DNA of 64,000 nt from Lysinibacillus irui (GTDB lineage Bacteria > Bacillota > Bacilli > Bacillales_A > Planococcaceae), in assembly GCF_028877475.1 (NCBI RefSeq), contig NZ_CP113527.1:4147501-4211500 (forward strand), read 5' to 3'. The position numbers were made by a program, and so were the translations under genes. Shown here one piece after another: positions 57,527 to 64,000 of the stretch (positions are counted from its first letter, which is position 1; every line of letters starts with the position of its first letter). Below the pieces are notes generated by a model. The model did not search any database. It saw only the letters and a list, made by a program, of their open reading frames with translations, and had not been told where the DNA came from.

Positions 57527-58779
57527 GCTATTTCCTCCAATAATCTATGAATTGTGGATAATTGCTGAATAACCTTAGTTGCATCACACTGGAAATGTTC
57601 TTCAATAAATTGTTGCATTGGCTCTGTTTGACCTTGTTCAAAATGGTTATGGATTTCAGTCAGTATTTCAATAATCTGATCCGATTCACGCATGGAAAAG
57701 CGTCTTGGATTCATTGCATAGATTCCTAACGCTAAAGCTTGATAGTATATTTCTGTTTCGGCGTATGGTGCAATTCTCGTTTGCCACTTTGATAACTCAT
57801 TTAATTGAATATCATATAGCTGATGCTCAATAAATGGATTTAAAAAACGTTCAAAAACATCTTGCTGATAGTGTTCATCCACTTGAAATCGTTTGGTAAA
57901 ATCATTTGTTACTTTTTCAATAAATGCTCGAATACCTGTGTTAGAAAATGCATCTCTTACAGTTGTATATTGAAAAATTTTCCCAAATGCTGAAAGCAAA
58001 ATATGACTACCATTTAAAATGGCAACTTTGCGTTTCCGATACATGTCTAAATCATCAAATACAAAAGGTAAATCATTATTTGTTGGCCAATGTTTAAACG
58101 GCTCTTTCTGATCAATTACAAAAAGGAAATAGGGTTCACAAACTGTATAAAGGGCATCTTCACCGTGATAATCTTGTGGATAACCTGTTACAATACGGTC
58201 TACTAGTGTATTACAAAAAGTTAAAGTAGCAAGCCATTCATTAAATGCTGTAGGCAGGTTCCAGTCTTTAGCATGCTGTAGGCAAATAATTTTTAGGGTA
58301 GAACCATTCTGTTCTATTAATTCCAGAGGCACAATGGCCAGTTGTTTTTCACCTTGAAAATGATTGAAATATTGTTCTAGGAAGACTGTTAACTTTGCTG
58401 CATAGCTTGTTGGACAGGCAGTTGGATAAGGGATATTTTCGTAATAAATTCCGGCCTCTGTTGTATTTGACACAATCATTTCAAGTGTTTCTGACTGCGC
58501 ATATTGCAAAAATGAATGCCAGTTCACATATGGATGAATAGTATCTTGAATAACCTTAACGGTGGTTTCTTCTTCTACAACCTCACCATTTTTTAACCCT
58601 CGTTCCATCACAGTGAATTGCAACTGTTGTTCTTCTAGTTGTTTGACCGTTTTTCCTCTTGCTGTCGCTGCAACGGAAACGATACTGCAAGGAACTTGAA
58701 GTTTTTCAACCGCTAGGTCAAAAAAGCCTCTAATAAAATTCCCATCACCTATTTGCATAATTTTAATAGGATGCTTCAT
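57514..58779 (-). CDS. uxaB: Tagaturonate reductase
   Basis: This 421-residue mannitol-dehydrogenase-family enzyme converts D-tagaturonate to D-altronate with NADH in galacturonate catabolism. It shows MQIGDGNFIRGFFDLAVEKL (NAD site), NTTEAGIYYE, DRIVTGYPQDY and KRKVAILNGSHILLSAFGKIF with the conserved catalytic Asn/Lys region. It lies just after uxaA, 13 bases apart, as in the B. subtilis exu operon. Confidence 0.9.
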   Translation of the reverse strand: MKHPIKIMQIGDGNFIRGFFDLAVEKLQVPCSIVSVAATARGKTVKQLEEQQLQFTVMERGLKNGEVVEEETTVKVIQDTIHPYVNWHSFLQYAQSETLEMIVSNTTEAGIYYENIPYPTACPTSYAAKLTVFLEQYFNHFQGEKQLAIVPLELIEQNGSTLKIICLQHAKDWNLPTAFNEWLATLTFCNTLVDRIVTGYPQDYHGEDALYTVCEPYFLFVIDQKEPFKHWPTNNDLPFVFDDLDMYRKRKVAILNGSHILLSAFGKIFQYTTVRDAFSNTGIRAFIEKVTNDFTKRFQVDEHYQQDVFERFLNPFIEHQLYDIQLNELSKWQTRIAPYAETEIYYQALALGIYAMNPRRFSMRESDQIIEILTEIHNHFEQGQTEPMQQFIEEHFQCDATKVIQQLSTIHRLLEEIACDN

Positions 58780-58792
58780 GTCATTTTCTCTC

Positions 58793-60292
58793 CTACATCG
58801 TCACGCCATCTTTAAAAATGGCGATTTCTTTGAAACCATACTTCTCATTATTCGTTTGTACTTCACCTGAAGCTAACGCTAATATATACTCCATAAATCC
58901 ATCGACTACTTCATCCATAGGCTTACCATCCACTAACTGCCCTGCGTTAAAGTCAATCCAATTTTTTTTGCGTTCATAAAGTGGAGTATTTGTTGAAATT
59001 TTAACTGTAGGTGTAGGTCCTCCAAACGGTGTTCCCCTACCTGTTGAGAAAAGAACAATTTGGCAGCCTGTTGCGGCAAGTGCTGTTGTTGATACAAGAT
59101 CATTTCCTGGGCCATTTAGTAAATGTAGCCCCTTTGTTGACATACGGTCGCCGTAATCAAGCACCTCTTTTATTTCTTGGAATCCACCTTTTTGAATACA
59201 GCCAAGTGACTTTTCTTCCAATGTTGTTATTCCACCCGCTTTGTTTCCTGGAGAGGGATTTTCATATACAGGTTGATTATATTTCATAAAATACTGTTTA
59301 AAATCATTTACTAAATGCACAATATCCTCGAAAACAGCGGCATCTTTTGCACGTTCCATTAAAATCTGTTCAGCACCAAACATTTCTGGAACTTCCGTTA
59401 ACACCGTTGATCCACCTGCTGAGATTAATTGGTCAGAGAATAGGCCAATCATCGGATTAGCTGTAATGCCAGAGAAACCATCACTACCACCACATTTCAA
59501 ACCAATTTTCAGTTCTGAAATAGGTAATGCTTGTCTTTTAAATGTCGTCACATAGTCAAAGGCCTTTTCCAGCAATTGTTGACCCTCTTCCATTTCATCT
59601 GCTGACTCTTGAACATTTAAAAAGGCTACGCGTTGTTCGTCATAATGCCCGACTGTTTTCTTAAATAACTCAATATAATTGTTCTCACATCCAAGCCCTA
59701 ATACAATGACCGCCCCTGCATTAGGGTGGTGAACCAAATTAGCTAAAATTTTTTGTGTATACGTTAAATCATCACCCAGTTGTGAGCAACCATATGGATG
59801 GGCGAAATGCTGTACACCATCAAAATTGTCAGCCTTTAATAATTGATTGCCTAACTTCGCCAAATTTTCAGCTACCTTGTTAATACAACCAACCGTATTA
59901 ATAATCCAGATTTCATTCCGCACGCCAACCTGACCATCTGTTCTACGATAGCCCTTAAACGTGCGCTGTACATGACGAGGCTCTGCTATGGGATGTGTTT
60001 TGGGTTTAAATTCATAGCTTAATTCTCCTGATAAATTGGTTTTCATATTATGTGAATGAACCCAACTACCTAATGGGATTTCTTCTGTCGCATGACCAAT
60101 TGGAAAACCATATTTTGTGATATGTGTATCTTTAGAAAGAGTTGTGATGGCAATCTTATGCCCACGTTGTACTGGTTGCTGTAACGTTATTTCTATCCCA
60201 TCCAATGGAAGTAAAAAGCCTTGAGGAAGATCACTCAAGGCTATGACAATATTGTCCATCGGATGGATTTTAATAACTGACTGATTGTTCAT
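58793..60292 (-). CDS. uxaA: Altronate dehydratase
   Basis: This 499-residue enzyme dehydrates D-altronate to 2-keto-3-deoxygluconate. The N-terminal SAF domain (about 12-100, MDNIVIALSDLPQG ... GHKIAITTLSKDTHITKYGFPIGHATEEIPLGSWVHSHN) and the large catalytic part (RTDGQVGVRNEIWIINTVGCINK, HPYGCSQLGDD, GLGCENN, GLKCGGSDGFSGITANP, FSTGRGTPFGGPTPTVKISTN) with several conserved Cys for the Fe site are all visible. It lies 21 bases from the transporter gene. Confidence 0.95.
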   Translation of the reverse strand: MNNQSVIKIHPMDNIVIALSDLPQGFLLPLDGIEITLQQPVQRGHKIAITTLSKDTHITKYGFPIGHATEEIPLGSWVHSHNMKTNLSGELSYEFKPKTHPIAEPRHVQRTFKGYRRTDGQVGVRNEIWIINTVGCINKVAENLAKLGNQLLKADNFDGVQHFAHPYGCSQLGDDLTYTQKILANLVHHPNAGAVIVLGLGCENNYIELFKKTVGHYDEQRVAFLNVQESADEMEEGQQLLEKAFDYVTTFKRQALPISELKIGLKCGGSDGFSGITANPMIGLFSDQLISAGGSTVLTEVPEMFGAEQILMERAKDAAVFEDIVHLVNDFKQYFMKYNQPVYENPSPGNKAGGITTLEEKSLGCIQKGGFQEIKEVLDYGDRMSTKGLHLLNGPGNDLVSTTALAATGCQIVLFSTGRGTPFGGPTPTVKISTNTPLYERKKNWIDFNAGQLVDGKPMDEVVDGFMEYILALASGEVQTNNEKYGFKEIAIFKDGVTM

Positions 60293-60313
60293 TTGAATCC
60301 ATCCTTTCTATTT

Positions 60314-61579
60314 CTAAGCTATTTCTTTATGAACTATTGGTGTAACAAATTTAATAACTGCTAATGAAGCGATGACTGCTAAGCCACCTGCAAGTAGGAA
60401 AGCAGCAGAGAACGTTCCTGTTTTATCTACTAGGAAACCTGTTAAAGTTGGTCCAATAATCCCCGCCGTGTTTGCAAGAAAATGCATAAATCCACCAACA
60501 GATCCAACATACTTAGATTCCACCACATCATTAATAATGGCCCAGTAAATAGCCCCTGTTAAATATAAGAAGAAAACGGAAGTGGCAACAAGCGCAACAG
60601 CACTAATTGTTGTTGTTACAATACCTGCACAGCCAATAGAGACAGCAGCTAAGAATAAGCATGTAACTAGCACGACTTTACGAGAGAATAAAACACCCTT
60701 ACGCATAAAGCGTTTATAAATGAAATCTGATACAATCCCACTCAATGCTAAACCTAGGAATCCTAAAATCCATGGGATAACTGTTACGATACTCATATCT
60801 TTAACAGCCATGCCACGAGCTTCCACTAAGTAGCTTGGGAACCAAGTCAAGAAAAAGAACAGAATATAGTTATAGGCAAAAAATGAGAAGGCTGTAAATA
60901 ATACTGTAGGCTGTTTTAAATAATAAGACAGGCCACGACTATGATTGATATCTTCTGCTGCAATTTCTAATTGTGCCATTGATTCTACACTGTCTTCTTT
61001 GTTCGGCTTTTCTTTTACTACTTTAAACCATACAATTGCCCAAACAAATCCAAGGATCATGATCGCAATAAATGAATACTTCCAGCCATATGCTAATGCT
61101 ATATAACCAACAATTGGACCAGCGATCGCACCACCGAGTGGCGTACCACTATTGGCTAGCCCTACTACAGAGGCACGTTTATCCGCTGGGAACCAGTTAT
61201 TCACCATTTTATTTATGGTTGAGGATAGTGGCCCTTCCGCCATACCAAATACAATACGAACAATAATTAATGAAGCAAACCCTACTACTAATACCATTGC
61301 TCCACTGAATAAAGACCATACAATCATTGCTACAAATAGCGTTAACTTAGCACCAAATTTATCGGAAGCCATTCCACCTAAGAAATTGAAAATGGCATAC
61401 CCAACAGAGAAGCTACTAAAGATAATCCCTAATTGTGTTGACGTTAGATGAATATCTTCTTGAATAAATGGTGCTGCAATTGATAATGCTGAACGGTCTA
61501 AATAGTTAATGACACCCGCTAAAAATAGCATGACAATAACAACCGTTTTGCCATCTCCAAAAATACCTTGTTGTTTCAT
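60314..61579 (-). CDS. exuT: Hexuronate transporter, MFS/ACS family (ExuT-like)
   Basis: This 12-TM anion:cation symporter of about 421 residues begins VVIVMLFLAGVINYLDRSALSIAAPFIQEDIHLTSTQLGIIFSSFSVGYAIFNFLGGMASDKFGAKLTL, the ACS-family hallmark. It has the second conserved stretch WFPADKRASVVGLANSGTPLGGAIAGP. It should import galacturonate/glucuronate with protons. The ATG at 61579 has AGGGG 8 bases away; the ATG three codons earlier is too close. It lies within the uxa/uxu operon. Confidence 0.9.
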   Translation of the reverse strand: MKQQGIFGDGKTVVIVMLFLAGVINYLDRSALSIAAPFIQEDIHLTSTQLGIIFSSFSVGYAIFNFLGGMASDKFGAKLTLFVAMIVWSLFSGAMVLVVGFASLIIVRIVFGMAEGPLSSTINKMVNNWFPADKRASVVGLANSGTPLGGAIAGPIVGYIALAYGWKYSFIAIMILGFVWAIVWFKVVKEKPNKEDSVESMAQLEIAAEDINHSRGLSYYLKQPTVLFTAFSFFAYNYILFFFLTWFPSYLVEARGMAVKDMSIVTVIPWILGFLGLALSGIVSDFIYKRFMRKGVLFSRKVVLVTCLFLAAVSIGCAGIVTTTISAVALVATSVFFLYLTGAIYWAIINDVVESKYVGSVGGFMHFLANTAGIIGPTLTGFLVDKTGTFSAAFLLAGGLAVIASLAVIKFVTPIVHKEIA

Positions 61580-61615
61580 ATCATTCACCCCTAAATTTGA
61601 AATAAATCCCCTCTG

Positions 61616-62449
61616 TTAAACGCCGGAGTAAGCCATAAATCCACCATCAACAGGAATCGTTACGCCAGTGACAAATGCTGAGTATGTATCATCAGCTAAA
61701 AATAATAATGTTCCTAATAAATCTTGTGGTTTTCCAAAACGTTTTTGTGGTGTAGCTGTAATAATTTTTTCTGAACGGGTTGTTAGTGATCCATCTTCAG
61801 TCAGCAATAAATTACGGTTTTGTTCAGTAATAAAAAATCCAGGTGCGATGGCATTAACTCGTAGACCTGCTTCTGCAAAATGCACAGCCATCCATTGCGT
61901 AAAGTTATTAATCGCTGCTTTTGCCGCGCTATATGCAGGCACTTTTGTCATAGGGGCATAGGAACTCATGGATGAAATATTAATAATCGTCCCCTTCGTT
62001 TTCAGCAATGCTTCTCCAAAAACCTGAGAAGCTATAAACGTACCTGTAAAATTATTCGAGAATACGCTTTCAAAACCGTTTGGCGTTAATTCAAAGAAAT
62101 TGGGTGTAATTGATTCTTCTTTATATACTTCATCAGCCGTAATAGCATCTGGATGATTGCCACCCGCTCCGTTAATAAGAACATCAATTTGACCATAACG
62201 CTGTAAAGTTGCTTGTCTCGCTGCTATTAATGATTCTTTGTTTAAAACATCCACAGTAAAATTAATAGCTTCTCCGCCATTTTCTTTAATCGATTGGACG
62301 ACTGCTTCTCCTTTTTGTGCTGTACGATTTAAAATGGCAACTCGCATACCTTGCCTAGCCAATTCCCTTGCCATCTCTGAGCAAAGAACACCACTACCAC
62401 CTGTTACAACGGCAACTTTATTTTGTAATGCTTCATGCACCTTTCTCAC
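61616..62449 (-). CDS. uxuB: D-mannonate oxidoreductase, SDR type (UxuB/YjmF)
   Basis: This 277-residue short-chain dehydrogenase reduces fructuronate to mannonate in glucuronate catabolism. The [15 protein letters not shown] loop, [10 protein letters not shown], catalytic S (ISSMSS), Y-x-x-x-K (YSAAKAA) and the end [14 protein letters not shown] match the YjmF-type mannonate oxidoreductases. Start GTG at 62449 overlaps the ADH gene by 17 bases; a GTG three codons later is also possible. It is in the operon after the dehydrogenase. Confidence 0.9.
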   Translation of the reverse strand: MRKVHEALQNKVAVVTGGSGVLCSEMARELARQGMRVAILNRTAQKGEAVVQSIKENGGEAINFTVDVLNKESLIAARQATLQRYGQIDVLINGAGGNHPDAITADEVYKEESITPNFFELTPNGFESVFSNNFTGTFIASQVFGEALLKTKGTIINISSMSSYAPMTKVPAYSAAKAAINNFTQWMAVHFAEAGLRVNAIAPGFFITEQNRNLLLTEDGSLTTRSEKIITATPQKRFGKPQDLLGTLLFLADDTYSAFVTGVTIPVDGGFMAYSGV

Positions 62450-63464
62450 CTACTTTTAAAATAACTTTACGTACTTCATTTGGGTTTTTTTCTATATATT
62501 CAAAGGCTTCTTTTGCTTCATGTAATGAGAAAGTATGTGTAATTAAACCTTGTTGCTGTAGCTTCCCAGCATCAACAAGCTTCACTACGTTTTCAAATTG
62601 GAATGTTTGTAAACGTGATCCTTTTATCGATAATTCCTTTTTCGTGATTGGTAGGGGGGCAAGCTCAATGGCTTCCTCTCCAAAGCTAAGAACTACCACT
62701 CTTCCAGCAACTGAAACAGCATCGATCGATTGCTTAAATGTTAGTGGAATACATACCGCATCAATAGATACATTGACACCTACTCCATCTGTCCATTGAT
62801 TAACAGCCTCTAATAAATCTTGTTCCTTTACATTGACAACTTCATCCGCTCCAAGTTCTTTTGCGTATGAAAGCTTAGCTGGATCCAAATCAGAAATCAT
62901 TACACGAGCATCCATTAATTTAGCCATCTTTAAAATACAAATGCCAATCGGTCCTGCACCTTGAATTAATAGGGTTTCACCTTTCTGTAGTTCACCACGA
63001 TATACGGCTTGTGCGCCAATTGTGTAAGGTTCGATTAAGACAGCCTCTTCAAAAGGTGTGTGATCTGCTACTTTATGCAATTGCTTTTCTGCAACTACAA
63101 AACGCTCACGCATACCTCCATCTTCATGAACACCAAAAACAGAAAGCTGTTCACAGACGTTTGGTTGTCCTTTACGGCAAGCGTAGCACTCACCACAATA
63201 ACGAATTGGTTCGACAACAACTTTGTCACCCACTTTTAATCCTTGTACCTCTTGGCCAACCTCTAATACACGTCCAACAACTTCATGCCCAGGTATACGA
63301 GGTAATGTCGCTAATGGATTCGAACCATGATAAATATGCATATCTGAGCCACATATTCCAACATATGCTGTTTGTACAAGCACGTCTGTTGAATTTGTTA
63401 TCACTGGTTCTGCTACATCAATTAAAGCCATTTCAAAAGGTTTCATTACTTGTAGTGCTTTCAT
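62433..63464 (-). CDS. Zinc-binding alcohol dehydrogenase (YjmD-like), copy 2
   Basis: This 343-residue medium-chain dehydrogenase has [27 protein letters not shown], a four-Cys structural zinc site ([16 protein letters not shown]) and the NAD fold [18 protein letters not shown]. It resembles copy 1 in the same operon but lies between uxuA and uxuB, suggesting a different hexonate substrate. ATG 63464 follows AGGTGA; a GTG three codons upstream is also possible and overlaps the uxuA stop. Confidence 0.9.
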   Translation of the reverse strand: MKALQVMKPFEMALIDVAEPVITNSTDVLVQTAYVGICGSDMHIYHGSNPLATLPRIPGHEVVGRVLEVGQEVQGLKVGDKVVVEPIRYCGECYACRKGQPNVCEQLSVFGVHEDGGMRERFVVAEKQLHKVADHTPFEEAVLIEPYTIGAQAVYRGELQKGETLLIQGAGPIGICILKMAKLMDARVMISDLDPAKLSYAKELGADEVVNVKEQDLLEAVNQWTDGVGVNVSIDAVCIPLTFKQSIDAVSVAGRVVVLSFGEEAIELAPLPITKKELSIKGSRLQTFQFENVVKLVDAGKLQQQGLITHTFSLHEAKEAFEYIEKNPNEVRKVILKVGEKGA

Positions 63465-63473
63465 ACATGTCAC

Positions 63474-64000
63474 CTATTTCTTTAGATTTTCATAAGCATC
63501 CCAAAGACCATTTAAATACATAATGCCAAGTGCACGATCATATAAGCCGTAGCCTGGACGACATTGTTCGCCCCAAATATGACGACCATGATCTGGACGA
63601 ACATAGCCTTCATAGTTTTGGTCATTTAATGTACGGACAATATTTTTAATATCGATTGAGCCATCCGATGTAAAATGCGATGTTTCAAAGAAACTACCAT
63701 TTTCCTTGATTTTCACATTACGGATATGGGCAAACGGAGCACGATGTGCGTATTTTTCAGCGATTGCTACCATATCATTTTGTGGGTCTGCTCCCATTGA
63801 ACCTGAGCAAAACGTAAAGCCATTCGCATTTGAATCAGATATTTTAATTAATTTTTCATAGCTTTCTGATCCTGTAATAATGCGCGGTAAGCCAAAGATT
63901 GAATACGGTGGATCATCTGGATGAATCGCCATTTGAATACCTACTTCTTCTGCAACTGGTAAAATAGCTTGTAAGAAGTAAGCTAAGTTATCCCAAAGTT
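63474..64000 (-). CDS. uxuA: Mannonate dehydratase, C-terminal part (runs off right edge)
   Basis: The window holds the last part of UxuA, which dehydrates D-mannonate to 2-keto-3-deoxygluconate. Visible are [66 protein letters not shown] and [41 protein letters not shown], with the Cys, His and Asp metal ligands of the family. The start and operon promoter lie beyond 64000, so the operon is read leftward from there. Confidence 0.95.
   Translation of the reverse strand, partial: LWDNLAYFLQAILPVAEEVGIQMAIHPDDPPYSIFGLPRIITGSESYEKLIKISDSNANGFTFCSGSMGADPQNDMVAIAEKYAHRAPFAHIRNVKIKENGSFFETSHFTSDGSIDIKNIVRTLNDQNYEGYVRPDHGRHIWGEQCRPGYGLYDRALGIMYLNGLWDAYENLKK

Noticed and set aside
1-64000. CRISPR array, prophage, IS element, tRNA, rRNA or T-box
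   Set aside because: No regularly spaced repeats, transposase or integrase genes, phage genes, tRNA cloverleaf or T-box signature were seen on either strand.

Overview
The window looks like chromosomal DNA of a low-GC, endospore-forming Gram-positive bacterium of the Bacillaceae/Planococcaceae, most like Lysinibacillus. The reasons are AT-rich intergenic DNA, strong Shine-Dalgarno sites with frequent TTG/GTG starts, a tlp spore-protein gene, sigma-K-like promoters, an S-box riboswitch, many intrinsic terminators and a run of Bacillus-type regulator/transporter pairs. I see no rRNA, tRNA, IS element, prophage or CRISPR. The genus is an inference from gene content.

Layout. 1-10 kb: the end of a two-component system (partial kinase plus OmpR-type regulator), a LysR regulator, a VOC protein, an aldo/keto reductase - HxlR - MFS locus resembling ytbE/ytcD/ytbD, a Tyr-rich probable spore protein behind a sigma-K-like promoter, a SAM riboswitch controlling a cyclase/kynurenine-formamidase-like hydrolase, DedA and HAD proteins, and two small zinc-finger proteins. 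10-20 kb: a secreted erythromycin-esterase-like protein behind an 11-bp direct-repeat promoter, a SUKH/DUF4272 pair, a BltR/BltD-like regulator and acetyltransferase joined to a MATE pump, an AI-2E-family permease and a Rid protein. 20-31 kb: a TetR-controlled MFS/LLM oxidoreductase/esterase operon with two matching operators, a quinone-detoxification operon behind an MhqR-like operator, small regulators and GNATs, a cupin behind a second sigma-K-like promoter, and a beta-lactamase-fold serine hydrolase.

31-41 kb holds the two most notable loci. One is an ABC-F ribosome-protection gene behind a leader of about 370 nt. That leader encodes an ErmD-leader-like peptide (MTHAMRLRFPMLNQ), two intrinsic terminators, a second 7-codon leader ORF and two mutually exclusive hairpins. 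The other is a LysR-linked pair encoding an L-2-amino-thiazoline-4-carboxylate (ATC) hydrolase and an M20 N-carbamoyl amino-acid hydrolase, the two steps from ATC to L-cysteine, with a sodium/solute symporter nearby. A MocR regulator - Ddl operon lies just beyond the symporter.

41-54 kb: two ECF sigma/anti-sigma operons, each with a plausible self-recognised promoter, two ABC transporter systems (one under a YtrA-type GntR repressor with a 12-bp palindrome), a P-loop kinase, YwqG and transporter-suffix proteins, tlp and an MFS pump. 54-64 kb: a minus-strand hexuronate catabolic operon (uxuA, dehydrogenase, uxuB, exuT-like, uxaA, uxaB, dehydrogenase, Ldh2, LacI regulator) that runs off the right edge. 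Together the genes describe a soil spore-former with many inducible detoxification/efflux modules, antibiotic sensing and plant-sugar-acid use.
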